Source of the DNA: Hibiscus mutabilis
Lineage: Eukaryota > Streptophyta > Magnoliopsida > Malvales > Malvaceae
Direction of reading: 5' to 3'
NCBI GenBank assembly: GCA_019671005.1
Contig: CM033745.1
Coordinates: 46,743,241 to 46,807,240, forward strand
DNA length: 64,000 nt
Positions 35,076-46,910 of this stretch are shown one piece after another; position 1 is the stretch's first letter; the number at the start of each line of letters is the position of its first letter. Position numbers and translations under genes: made by a program. The notes under the pieces were generated by a model. That model did no database searches, was not told the DNA's origin, and saw only the letters and a list, made by a program, of their open reading frames with translations.

Positions 35076-36525
35076 ATATTTATGAAACAAGAATAAATCA
35101 AAGACCATAAGCACTAATTTTGTCCTACTTCCCTGTCGTATGATTTGCTCTTTCGAAATGGCAGCAAGAAAATCCAAATAACTTGTTTCCCCGAAACGGC
35201 AGAAAACAACTTGGTAGAACTGGCATGCCTTTCCTGATTGGCAACGAACAAACCAGTTACTAAACGACTAATTCCTCTGGAGCGACAGCGAACGAATCCA
35301 AATATCCTTTAGACGACACATTCTTCCGAAACGATATTGAATGAATCCAAATAATTTTGCTTTTCCGAAGCTACAAAAAGCAATCTTGGAAACACTGGGA
35401 TGTCCCTCCGTAATGGCAGCAGACATAACCAAAAAAAGATGACATGTTTCTCCGAAGCGGCAGCGAACAAATAGGAGTTCTCCAAATGAGGGTTCCATGA
35501 AGGCTTCCGCTCTTTGTGAGCCTGAACGGATAGGCTAATTTTCTTCCCTTTTATGCAAGGTGCTATTATCTCGTCTCTCTCACCGGGAAGTGGTGTGCTT
35601 GAAAGTTCCTTTCAAGTTTCTACTTTGCCGTCTATTTCTCTTCTTATGAGGTCTTCCATTTATCCTCTAAAAAGAGACGAAATGCTACGATGGTATGAGT
35701 TAGCATGCTCTTAACCTATGAATGTCTAACTAAGTATGATGCATGAATGACAATAATTCCTCGGACACTTCTTCTTCTAGGTCCCTTGATTTCGACTTTC
35801 CTTTACTTTCTTACCCTCTTCTTTGTGACGGCGGTGCCCCATTTGTCACTCGGGTTCACCCTTTATACCCCTTTTTGAACTCTTGACTTGTACTTCTCCA
35901 AAGCGCCCTTTACGGGTTTTCACTTCAGGATTTCTCTTTCTTTCTCTTTTTTCTTTCTTATTTTTCTTTTTTCTTTTTTCTTTTTTCTTTTTTTCTTTCT
36001 CTCTTTTTTCTTTTGGGTGCCCTTCTAGGTTTTCGCCTTTAGCTCCTTCAATTTCAATATGTGAGGTACTCATTGTCTTTCTTTGGTAAATCTCGTCAAT
36101 TTCACCCCCAATGATCTTTTTGTCTTAACCTTGGCAGATTCACCTTCTATCTTGGAACAACCTGCACTCAATAGGTTAAATCATAGTAATGCCAAGAAAT
36201 CCTTTGCTTTTCGTGGTCTATTCCAATTCATCTGCGAGATGATTATGAGACGGACAATAGAAATGAGAATAATATTTTATTAATACTTAGAGAAACATTA
36301 ACAAAATTTTGAAAGTCATGGCAAACATGAGAGGAAAAAGATATAGATAATATCAACTGTATGAATAATGAGAACCCATCGACCACAATAGATATTTCAT
36401 TCGCCACTCTTGGTTACAATTCTTGACGACCTAAGGATTGAAGCATCGTTCTTCGATGAAGCCTGCCAGGCGTTTGCCAAAATTCGCATGTGTCTGAACC
36501 GTCCTGTTCGGATTTTCAATTCAGA
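35076..36525 (-). other. 3' non-coding region of the Ogre-like element with degenerate repeats
   Basis: From 35150 to 35470 a unit built on TTCCGAAGCGGCAGCGAAC and CAAATCCAAATA recurs about five times in degenerate form, roughly every 50-80 bp. At 35930-36040 there is a long run of TTTTC/TTTCT (purine-rich on the coding strand). Hypervariable, repeat-rich 3' regions are known from Tat/Ogre elements. Confidence 0.7.
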
Positions 36526-37833
36526 TCACCTCTTTGGTTTAAAGACGCCCCTTTTTTGGGTTTTCGCCCTAAACCCTCTTTCTTTTTCTATTTTTCTTCT
36601 TCTTTTTTCTTTTTTCTTTTTTTTCCTTTTTTCTTTCTTTTTCTCTATTTTTCCTTTCTTTTTTCTTTTTTCAAGCATAATACTTTTTACAGAGTCTGAG
36701 TTTATTGGGTTGATCAACTCTTTCCCATCCATCTCGACTAAGATTAATTCTCCCCCAGAGAAAGCCTTTTTTTACAACATAAGGCCCTTCTCATCTAGGC
36801 ATCCACTTCTCTCGGAAGTCCTTTTGGTTGAGTAAGATCTTTTTAAGCACCAGATCCCCCTCTTGAAACTCTTTAGGGCGAACCTTTTTGTTATAGGCTT
36901 GCATCATCCTTTTCTGATACATTTGGCTATGACAGATGGCCTTCAACCTTTTTTCTTCAATAAGGTTCAATTGATCAATCATAGCTTGTATCTATTCGGC
37001 TTCATCCAACTTTACTTCGTTCAGAATTTGAAGCGACATAATCTCTACCTTGATGGGTAATACCGCCTCCGTACCATATACCAAAGAGTATGGCGTTGCC
37101 CCTTGGAGGTTCTCACAGATGTTCGATAAGCAAATAGGGAAAAAGGTAGCTTTTCATGCCAATCTTTATAATTTTCTATGGTTTTTGCTATGATCTTCTT
37201 TATAATCTTATTTGCCGCTTCCACTGCTCCGTTCATCTTGGGGCGATAAACAATAGAATAGTGATGTACAATTTTGAAATTCTCACACACCTCAGTCATC
37301 ATTTTGTTATTCAAGTTGGAAGCATTGTCGGTGGCGATCCTTTTGGGCAGGACATAGCGACATTTAATTTCTTTTTTGAGAAACTTACAAACTATCGCTC
37401 TTGTGATGTTGGCATATGAGGCAGCTTCTACCCATTTGGTGAAGTAATTGATGGCTACTAAGATGAAGTGATGCCCATTAGAAGCCTTTGGGTGTATCTG
37501 ACCAATAACGTCTATTCCCCAAGCAGCAAAAGGCCAAGGTGAGTTCATGACGTGGAGTGGTACTGGTGGGAAATGTATCTTATCAGCGTAGTTTTGGCAT
37601 TTATGGCACTTTTTTGCATAATTGATGCAATCTCCCTCCATTGTTGACCAGAAGTAGCTGTATCTCATGATTTTCCTAGCCATTGAGAATATGCTAGCGT
37701 GGGTTCCACATAAACCTCCATGGACCTTTGCTAAAATAGTTTTGGCCTTCCGGGCATTGACACATCTCAACAGTATTTGATCTTTGCTTTTTTTATACAG
37801 AACCTCTCTGTCAAGGACGTACCCCGATGCCAA
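36526..37833 (-). pseudogene. Integrase of the Ogre-like element, broken near its end
   Basis: An open frame from 37833 carries the zinc-binding part (VHGGLCGTH, YAKKCHKCQ) and the DDE core: GIDVIGQ, IATDNASN and NGAVEAANK supply the Asp, Asp and Glu positions. YFTKWVEAASYANIT and FAYRTSVRTSKG are also seen. The tail continues in another frame: VRPKEFQEGDLVLKKIL, an in-frame stop, EGPYVVKK, then INPINSDSVK. It ends in a lysine/arginine-rich stretch coded by the pyrimidine tract at 36585-36680. Stops and shifts lie at about 37045 and 36790. Confidence 0.9.
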
Positions 37834-37893
37834 CCTTCTGATTTTTTTTTCATTATCGTTGGCGTCTTTTGGGTAAGTTTGGTATTTGATATA

Positions 37894-38460
37894 TTAGAGG
37901 ATGTCATAATACCATGGATTTCCGTCCTTTTCCTCTTCCAAACTATAGCAATGGGCTGGTACCTCAAAATTTTGCATCTTGACAGGCTTCATTTTAGCTG
38001 TCCCGTTTACTTTGAACACAACGGCCAAAGTGGCCAGAGCATCAACCATTTGGTTATCCTCCCTCGGCAAATATGTGAAACTGACTTCTTCAAAATTTCT
38101 GACCAAATCTTGGATCAAATCATGATACTTGATTAGCTTCAGATCTCTGGTCTCCCACTCTTTTCGAAGTTGGTAGACTACCAGAGAGGAATCTCCAAAA
38201 ACCTAGAGCACCTTGATCTTTTTCTCAATGGCTGCTCGAAGTCCCATGACGTAAGCTTCATACTCGGCTATATTGTTGGTGCAGAAGAATTCTAGCCTAC
38301 TAGTGAAATGGTGGTGGTCCTCCTCAGGGGAAATTAATACTGCCCCTATTCCATGGCCTAGGGCATTCAACACCCTGTCGAAATAGAGCCTCCATCCCTC
38401 TTTCTCAGCAACAAATCTCCCTTCAATTAAACCGTAGATTAAGTCTTCGTCTGGAAACTG
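37894..38460 (-). pseudogene. Second RNase H (archaeal type) of the Ogre-like element
   Basis: Recognised by WRLYFDRVLNALGHGIGAVL (consensus Asp present after YF), then FFCTNNIAEYEAYVMGLRAA (the catalytic Glu region). After a stop at about 38203 come VSFTYLPREDNQMVDALATL near 38080-38020. An extra RNase H after the ordinary one is the hallmark of the Tat lineage. It is fused to the RT/RNase H frame upstream. Confidence 0.88.
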
Positions 38461-40121
38461 GAAATCCAACGGTTCATAGTCATCTGAGGCACGCCTTAGT
38501 AAAAGGTCTGCCACGACACTTTTTTTTACCATTTTTTGGTTCACATAAATGATGTCAAACTCCGATAGGAGCATCTGCCAATAGGCCATCTTCCTGGTCA
38601 ATGCTGGTTCTTCCATTAGAAATTTCAATGGATCCATCCGGGAAATTAGACAGGTGGTATGATACAACATGTACTGCTGTAGCCGCTTAGTGGCCCATAC
38701 CAAGGCATAACATAATTTTTGGATTGGCAGGTACTGGGTTTCACAATCCGTGAACTTCTTGCTCAAATAGTAGATTACCCTTTCCTTCTTGCCTGAGTCA
38801 TCATGTTGTCCAAGTACGCACCCCATAGAGTTTTCAAAGACTGTCAGGTACAGGATCAATGGTCTATCTGGCACTGGTGCTACTAGAATTGGGGGATCAG
38901 TCAGATACTTCTTGATCTTTTCTAGTGCTTCTTGACAATCTTCATCCCAAACCCCCGGGTTATTCTTTAGGAGCAGTCTAAAGACAGGGTCACACTTATT
39001 AGTCAATTGAGATATGAATCGGGAGATGTAGTTTAACCTCCCTAAAAATCCTCGGACCTCCTTTTTTGTTTGCGGTGGCAGAAGATCTTGAAATGCTTTC
39101 ACCTTGTTGGGGTCAATCTCAATGCCCTTCTGACTTACCACAAAACCCAAAAACTTTCCTGATGTAACGACAAAGGTGCATTTGGCCGGGTTGAGCTTTA
39201 ATTGATACTTTCTTAGCCTTCAGAAGAGTTTTCTCAAGTTTTGGATGTGCTCCTCCTCGGTCTTAGACTTGACTATCATGTCATCCACGTACACCTCGAT
39301 TTCCTTATGCATCATGTCATGAAACAAGGTTACCATGGCTCATTGGTAAGTTACCCCGGTATTTTTGAATCCAAAGGGCATCACTTTGTAACAAAAGGTG
39401 CCCCACATGGTCACAAAATTAGTTTTCTCCATGTCCTCGGGGTGCATTTTGATCTAGTTATACCCTAAAAAGCCATCCATGAACGAGAACCAAGAATGCC
39501 CCGCAGTATGGTCCACTAAAGTATCAATATGGGGCAAAGGAAAGTTGTCTTTGGGGCTCGCCTTATTAAGGTCTCTATAATCCACACACATACGCACCTT
39601 CCCATCTTTCTTTGGTACCAGCACAATATTGGGTGCCCATTCTGGGTACTTAGAGACTTCCAGAAATCCAGCCTCAAACTATTTCTTCATCTCTTCCCTA
39701 ATTTCTACTAACATGTCTATTCTCATTCTTTGAAGTTTTGCTGAACGGGCTTGCATTCTGGCCTAATGGGGAGCTTGTACGTTACAATGTTCGTGTTTAA
39801 GCCTGACATATCTTGGTATGACCATACGAATACGTCTCTAAATTCTATAAACAATTCCACTAACCCTTGCCTAACTTCTGGTGACAGGGTGCCCCCGATC
39901 TTTACTTCTTTCCTTTCTTCGTCAGTCCCCAAGTTTAGGGTCTCTATCTTCTCTTGGTACGGAAGGATTTGCTTTTTCTCATTGGCTATCATTCTTAGCA
40001 GCTCATCAAGAATCTCATTATTTTCTTCCTCTACCTCCGCCAAGTACATGGGTCGTTCAAAATCTACTTTAGGATTAGGTTCCATATCGTTCATACAGTT
40101 TATATTAAGGGACATGCACAA
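38461..40121 (-). pseudogene. pol: Reverse transcriptase and first RNase H of the Ogre-like element
   Basis: The frame from 40121 holds the RT entry (RQGLVELFIEFRDVFVWSYQ, DMSGLNTNIVTYKLPI). The catalytic YVDD is at 39291-39280, followed by MIVKSKTEEEH. Then FLGFVVSQKGIEIDPNKVKA, KKEVRGFLGRLNYISRFI and the RNase H segment from RPLILYLTVFENSMGCVLGQ to KKSVVADLLLRR near 38500. Stops occur near 39720 and 39200. It follows the protease after an AT-rich spacer. Confidence 0.92.
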
Positions 40122-40360
40122 TTTTAAAAGTGTGTATTGGGAAAGGAAAGGTATAGTTTATGATGTAAATAAATTATTAAATGAATAGGTAAATAAATAA
40201 ATAATGAATGAAATGGGATGAATGTCATGTTTTTCGTTTGAGAAAGAAAAGGTAGATATATTATATTTCATTGAAAGCGGATAAACATGACATAGTTGCC
40301 CTTTTTTACAAAATATGTTCGTTACTTTTGGGCCAAAGTAACAGAATGGTTCTAGGAATT
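40122..40360 (-). other. AT-rich spacer, candidate Ogre intron
   Basis: Coding on both sides is interrupted by about 200-240 bp of AT-rich sequence with stops in all frames of the coding strand. Ogre elements are known to carry an intron between the protease and RT coding regions. Exact splice sites were not fixed. Confidence 0.5.
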
Positions 40361-41852
40361 ACTTTGATTTGTCCCTACTGAATGCTGGCATGACCCTGAA
40401 GGTCCAATTGTTGAGCTCTTCTCTTGGGAGGCACGGGCGAATTCTAGCCAGAAACCGGTTAGGTTGGCTTCCGTCACCAATCATGTTCACATTCATTTCT
40501 TCTAAAGCTTCATTGATCAGCTCTTCTTGGAGGCGTCTTTCACCTTCCCGGTTTGCCTCTTGGATATCCTTTTTCAGATTTTGAATACCCCCAAATATGA
40601 AGATCCCTCTAAAATTTGAATAGGTTATGGGAGCCTAGGGAATGTCTTCCCCTCTCAACCTGGCCTTCCTTTGTTCCTGTCTCTTTTTCCACTCTTGTTT
40701 ATTTTGCAGAAAATTAGGCTTATAGCCAAGTCCAAAGTGGTCCACCTTGTGAATCACACTAATGGGATGAAGACATCCTTGTAGATTCCTCTTTTAACCT
40801 TTATTCTTTCTCACTCCTCTTTTCAGGGTTTTGAATACCATTATTTTAGTACAGTTTAACAATTTGGGGTTTGGAACTTTGCTCCCTTCAGCAACAAATG
40901 TAGTATTGATAAGTTCTAAGGCTCTGAAGGCGCACTCCATCACTTCTCCATCAGTAGGGATGTATGGTGTATCGAAAGTTACTAAAGCGATGATTTCTTC
41001 TTCTGCATTCACTGTTACTAACTTCCCTTCGGTGACAAACTTCAATTTTTGATGGAGTGAGGGCGGAACAGCGCCGACCGAGTGTATCCAAGGCCTTTCT
41101 AACAGGCAATTGTAAGATGACTGGATATACATGACCATGAAATCAACTACATATTCAGTGGGACCAATAAGCAGAGGTACTTCTATTTTCCAGACCACAT
41201 CTCTTTGAGTCCCGTCGAAAGCTCATACCATTTTATGACATGGTTTCATATGCGAGTTGCCGATTGGTAGTCATGTAGCATGGCTAATGGAATGATATTC
41301 AATGCAAAGCTATTATCGATTAAAACGCTCGGCAACACATAACCTTTATAGTGAGTGGTGATGTTTAGGGCCTTGATAGACCCAGTGCCTTCGCCTAGAA
41401 TCTCGTCATCACTGAAAGTAATATGATTGACGTCGGTGATGTGACTGATAATCTGATCCAATCTTCCAACAGAGATTTCTTTTGTAACGAAGGTATCATT
41501 CGAGACCTTTAACAATGCATCACGATGCTTTTCCGAATTTAGTAACAGGTCGAGTACTGAAATACGAGCTGGTTGTTTTCGGAGCGGATTGACAACATTA
41601 TACTCACTGTGCTCCAAAAATTTTAGAAACTCCTGTGCTTGTATTTCTGTAACCGGCTCTTTGATCTTTGAAGGTGGGTCTTCTCCAAACAACTTCTTGG
41701 GTCCTGCTCCAACTTCCTGCCCTTTCACCTTTGGATCCCTCAGGTTTTCTGGAATATAGCATTGACCAGTTCTTATGAGGTGCCCCACATCGCTTCTCCA
41801 CTACTCGGTTTTGCAGGTTTCTTTTACATCGTCCTCTTTTCCTCTTGTGCAC
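40361..41852 (-). pseudogene. Protease region and linker of the Ogre-like element
   Basis: An open frame from 41788 carries LRKQPARISVLDLLLNSEKH, IKALNITTHYKGYVLPSVLI and the active-site region LIDNSFALNIIPLAML near 41320-41280. After a break at about 41240 the frame from 41198 continues with IEVPLLIGPTEYVVDFMVM, SSYNCLLERPWIHSVGAVP and LHQKLKFVTEGKLVTV. The linker with NNWTFRVMPAF-type sequence reaches about 40370. This is the usual Ogre/Tat protease layout. Confidence 0.85.
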
Positions 41853-42240
41853 TGGACGATCCCAGAATTGTGACGCTCATGGTGTAACTCTACGAGACCA
41901 TCATGGTGTCTTTGAAAGGAAGAGACTTTGGGGTAGCAATTATGATTTTGGGAGCCACTTTTGGTTCACTTGCCTCGCTCGTCCTGAGATCGAGGACAAG
42001 TGGTCTTTTCGTACTATATATGGTTTCTTGACTCTCTGATGCACAAACTTCAAACTCTTTTACTGTTTTCTCCTTCTAAAAAAACTCTATCTCCTTGCCA
42101 TCCATCATAGCTTGAATCAAATGAGGGAATTCCTCACAATGCTAAATATCATAACCTTCTAATTTGTGGTACTCACAGTACAAGCCATATCCTTCTTTGA
42201 CCAACACCATTCCCCGATTGATGAGACGCGCAATGCATAA

Positions 42241-43785
42241 CTACTGCAAGACCCATCTCAAGGGAGATTGAACTTCAGACACACTCTTTTTGGTTTTCTC
42301 AGTGCACTCATTTTCGATAGCATTTACACCATGTCCCTCATGATTCGGCAACAGATTGTTGGCCGTACTAGGCTCCCCTAGCTGTAACACCCTAGTTCGA
42401 ATCAGATTCTGAACAAACTTTTTGAAATCTATACAGTTCTCGATTGAGTGCCCTGGGACATCGGCATGATACTCGCAGTGTTCCTTAGAGTTATACCAAG
42501 CTGAGTACGATGGGTTGTAGGGAGTAACATGGTACGGTCGGACTAGATCAGCCTTGTACAGCTGCGAGTAGAGTTCTTTATAGGTAATTGGAATAAGCGT
42601 GAAAGACCTATCATCCCTCTCCTTCTTAGGTCCCTTATCTTCTCTCTTGTTGAAGTTTATGGAATTCCCTGCCAGGGCTTGTGGCTGGGAGATGGTGAAG
42701 TTCTTGGTTTTCTCAAAAGCGTTGGTATTGTTCACTTCATGATCTTTCTTCTTAAAGTACTTTCGTGAATGATCCCCTTCCGCTCTTGATGGCCGCTTCA
42801 ATGCGTCGCTAGTCATAACCATTTTTGTAAAGTTACTAATAGGGTTACTGATCAACCGATCATAAAGTGCCCATTTTAGCGTGTTCACGAACATCATGGA
42901 AATCTCATGCTCATGAAGTGGTGGTTGGACTTGGGCTGCCACATCGCGCCACCTTTGAGCATATTCACGAAGGGTCTCATTGCACTTTTGTTCCATGCCT
43001 TGTAACAACAGTCGGTTGGGAACCATGTCGGTTAAATGCTTATACTGATCAGTGAAAGCTTTTGCCAGATCTCTCCACGACTTGATTTGAGCCCTGGTCA
43101 GTTGGTTGTACCACCTCAGAGCAGACCCTAGTAAACTGTCATAAAAATAGTGAATCAAGAGCTTCTCGTTGTTGGTAAAACTAGCCATCTTCCGGTAAAA
43201 CATCACTATGTGAGCAGACGGACAGGTGCTTTCGTCAAACTTCTCAAAGTCTGGAGCCTTGAACTTGTATGGGATCTCCACATCAGGAACCAGGCTGAGT
43301 TCTGTAGCACTTAACCCATAGGCGTCATCCTCGTCTTCCTTCACTCAGATATTTTCTTCTAGGTCTTTCTAAGTATCCTCTAGTTGCTTAGTGAACTCCT
43401 CTTTCATTTGGTTTAGTTTTTCTAATTCATCAAAATCTAGGATGATGTCCCCGATAATCTCGGGATTCCTAAAGGTCACCCCTGATTGAGCTTGAATTGC
43501 TGCACCAGCATGGGAAGCAGATGCTCCATGTGTAGGATTCGATGAAGGATCAATGGGCAGAGGGTTCTTGACGGTTTAAGCATAAAGGTGATCCTCCAAG
43601 TTTTGAGCAGGGCTCTCGATGGTACCTTTATCTCTTGACTCCTGCCTTAGCTGGGCTTGCAACAGCTGAGATATTTCTTTCATCATGTCTTGTTGGGACT
43701 TGAGAATGGTTTCCCTTAATTCATACTGGGTTCGTTCCATTTGACTACGTAGATTGGCTTCCAGCTTCACAAAACCTTCCTCCAT
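42241..43785 (-). pseudogene. gag: gag of the Ogre-like element
   Basis: The N-terminal helical part (43785-43576) reads MEEGFVKLEANLRSQMERTQ and is separated by stops from a 367-codon frame starting at 43344. The latter has IPYKFKAPDFEKFDEST, HYFYDSLLGSALRWYNQL, WRDLAKAFTDQYKHLTDMVP and ETLREYAQRWRDVAAQVQPP, the retrotransposon capsid fold. CEYHADVPGHSIENC, a Cys/His knuckle, lies near 42480. It is among the best-preserved frames of this element. Confidence 0.92.
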
Positions 43786-44358
43786 TCGCTTTGTTCATAA
43801 ATGAGTATGATATGGATGTGGAATGATGGTAATTTTAAAGAACCAAAATGCAATCCTTTTTGTTTCTGAAACAGAAAGCTTTTCAGTTAATTATTTGTTA
43901 ACAACACAAAGAATGTAAATAAATGAATTATGTATGAATGCAATGAGCAACATTGAGTTTGGCAAATATCATCGTTAAACGACTTTCATTAATAGAAACA
44001 TAGTCTTGGTACAATAACCAAAGAAAGCCAACTAAATATATGACTTCAGGGTAGTATCGAGGTCAATGATATCTCTCAAAATCCAAACAATCCTCTCTCC
44101 TTCTTCAGAGTCATCATCGACACAATCATGAAGTTCAATAGCGTCTTCTGCCAAGAACTATATCTTCTGGGCGATTCCTTGCATCTGGACCATCCATTAC
44201 GCTAACTCCTGCTCTTGTCTCCAAATGGTGTAGGCAACAAACTGTAGTTGCTACAAAATCGGCATCGGGCGTACTTGAATTGCTCCCCTAAAGCTTGCCA
44301 CATGATCCTTGAGCTGTTGAACCTCGGTTTCCAACTCTTCAATGCGGGCCTCTAGGGC

Positions 44359-46172
44359 CTAGTTCTCCGTCTTGCTTACTTTCAACTTGCTAGTTGAACC
44401 TTTGTGCTTGAAAAGAGACTTCTCCAGACACTTAACATGATCCTTCAAGGCTTCATTTTGGCAGCGTTCTTTCTCGAGCTGCCTAGAGTGGGAACTATGC
44501 AAGTTCTTCATTTCTTGTGTTAAAGTGTGCACCTGGTCCCTGTTCTCACAATACATCCTTTTATAATTCTCGGCTCTCGCTTTCTTCTCCCTGAGTTGGA
44601 GCTCTATCCCTTCGCCTGATCCACCTTCCACAACTCTCTTGCTTTTGTTTATCCTCTCGAGTTTCTGAATTTCTTCATTTTCTAACTTGAGCTCAAGTTC
44701 AATTCATCATTTCTCTTTTGCAGACCTTTAGCCATTCCTTCAAATTGTATATTCTCCAACTCAAAATCAAATTTCTCTTGATGAGCTTTCTCCTCGAGCT
44801 TGAGATACCTTTCCTACTCCTCTTCAAGTTGTTTTCTCATCAACTCAGCTTCGGTAGAAAGTATGGCTAACTCTCTTCCATTGTCCTCTTTCTATCGGGA
44901 TTCAATTCGGGAATGTTGTCATTGACGCGGGTGAATCTCCATGCCTCGTACTCAGGAGTGGTCATGTCGGTAGAACTCATGACTCTGACCCGTCTCACGC
45001 TGTTCCAAGCCAAAGAAACATCGTACACCACTGCCTTGTAGCCCTTTTCCTTCTCATAATTCATATTGAATTCATTCAAGCCCTTGGTAGCCGGTACGAA
45101 TTGCTGCGAGGCATACTATCTCAAAACCATGAGAGGATCATAAGTAGTGTTCCCCCAAAGTCCAAGCAATGGCACCCAAGAGTGTATCCCGCACCTGTAG
45201 AGGTTACTCCTTGTAGAAAGCCACAGAGCCCTCCAAACTATATCTTTCTCTTTCAGGTTGCTAAGAACATCTACCCAAACTTCTTCAGTCCTTCGGGTGG
45301 GCCAATCTTCCTTTCGTAAAAATTCTTCTAAAGGTGAGAAACTGCCATTGTAGAGAGGCTTTGAGAAATTAGCATCTGACCATAGGTGACTACAAAACCA
45401 TACTGTCAAAAGCTGTGGGCAACCATGAAAACGACCCCCACCATGTTCCCAGCAAAACCTCAAAGATCGGAAAGTTATAGGTAAAATCACAGGCACCGGA
45501 TTGGTCCCGCCACGTAAACAGTCAAACAGGTCTAACACTGTCGGATCAATTAGCCCTTGTTCCTGGGGGAAAAGCACTAACCCGTAAATTAACAAAGCAA
45601 AAAGATCCCGCTGAACTCGGCCTACCGGATGTATAGAAGCCAGGGCTAGAATCCCATCCCATTTGAGATACTCCTTACCATTCCAAGTAATGACATGATG
45701 CTCGACCCAGGATTCCAACATGTCCGAGAATCTCTTGAGCTTGCCTCGGAAGGCTTTGTTCTTACTAGGCTTCGAGTATACTCAAGTTTCGTCAATCTTC
45801 TCACAGTTTATGAGGTGTTGATATTCTTCAATCATAGGAGTTAAGTCGAAGTTACCGATCGTGAAACAACTGTAGGCAGGATTCCAGAACCTCACCAAGG
45901 CTTGCAGCAGTGCCTGATCTACCAGAACATCTAACAAACATGCAATGTCACCATATTCTCTTCTAAAAGTGCCCTTGTTTCTAAATCCCAACTATTCCAT
46001 ACTGTCTCAGCCTGAAAGTGTCGTTGTATTCTGTATTCATGAATGTATCTGTTGCCATTGTTGACCTAAACCCGATAGGGATACTGTCTCCCTCATGCAA
46101 CTGTTCCCCTTCAGACCATATTTGTACGTCAGAGTTCTTTTCATCATTGCTGCGAACTAGGTCTCCCATCAA
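44359..46172 (-). pseudogene. Ogre ORF1, DUF7745-like domain plus coiled coil, broken
   Basis: Four to five open stretches on the minus strand join into one protein of about 600 residues. It begins near MMGDLVRSNDEK, then FRLRQYGIVGIW and RFWNPAYSCFTIGNFDLTPM. Next come LFALLIYGLVLFPQEQGLID, HGCPQLLTVWFCSHLW and NLYRCGIHSWVPLLGLWGN. These segments match, from memory, the DUF7745 family common in annotated plant repeats. The C-terminal part from about 44870 is highly charged and heptad-like (ELQLREKKARAENYK, HSSHSRQLEKERCQNEALKD). Stops lie near 45980, 45780, 45110 and 44700. Function of Ogre ORF1 is unknown. Confidence 0.82.
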
Positions 46173-46888
46173 TCTAGCCTTTAACTTCAGACTATTTCCA
46201 ACTCAATGTGCTCTTTATGATATGATGATAATATGCAAAACAAAAGAACGACAATGAAAAGAAAAAAAGGAAGAGTTAGTCGTGAGATAGAAATACGAAA
46301 GCAAGAAAAGATAAACATAAATAGTTTACACAAAGAAAATAATCTAACCACATGAGTTCTAATTCGCTAAGGTTATCCACATGGCTCTAATAGGGGTGGT
46401 TTTCTTAAATTCTCACACATGGGTTTGGTTCTAATTAAGGGTACCCAAATCTATCTTATTGCCTACTAAGGAAACAAGAACCCAATTCTGGCCCATTATA
46501 AGCTTGCGAATTGGTTTTGATTCGAGGGAAAACACGACCTGATGATGTGGAGGGCTGCTCACGTGTCAAGAGGCGTGGATTCTAGAAGTAAATTACCGAC
46601 TCGTGGAGGGCTACTCACGTGGTTATGTAGCGTTTCACTCCCACTTAAGGGAAGGAGCTCGAGTATAGAGCTTAATGATATGATGCAACACATGTCGATG
46701 ACTCTTTAGGAATTAAATGAAAAATTAATTCGAGGACCACCGATTAACAAAGCCCGTGAAATCTCGATCACATTTTTCAAAGAAGAATCATCCTAGTTAA
46801 AATCAATTAAAATCCCAATAATTTTCATTATTTAAAAGCACACGTTTTCCTTTGGCCTAACTCTCTTTTGTTTTAAAAAAACAAAAAC
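46173..46888 (-). other. 5' leader of the Ogre-like element with repeated G-box unit
   Basis: Non-coding. GTGGAGGGCTNCTCACGTG occurs at 46547-46565 and 46603-46621, 56 bp apart, each ending in the G-box CACGTG. The rest shows no recognisable feature. Confidence 0.65.
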
Positions 46889-46909
46889 GTCCCCAGCGGA
46901 GTCGCCAAG
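46889..46909 (-). promoter_or_regulatory. Primer-binding site, Arg-tRNA type
   Basis: In element orientation TTGGCGACTCCGCTGGGGAC lies just inside the LTR end GTCGCTACA. TGGCGACTCC...GGGGA sites are typical of Ogre/Tat elements and are assigned to tRNA-Arg. Confidence 0.75.
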
Positions 46910-46910
46910 C

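Noticed and set aside
36410..36835. Plus-strand 141-codon frame rich in Phe/Leu/Ser, like a membrane protein
   Set aside because: It is the complement of the purine tract at the end of the Ogre integrase; the minus strand carries the recognisable protein.
39751..40188. 145-codon plus-strand frame rich in Ser
   Set aside because: Opposite strand of the Ogre RT start, which has clear RT blocks on the minus strand.
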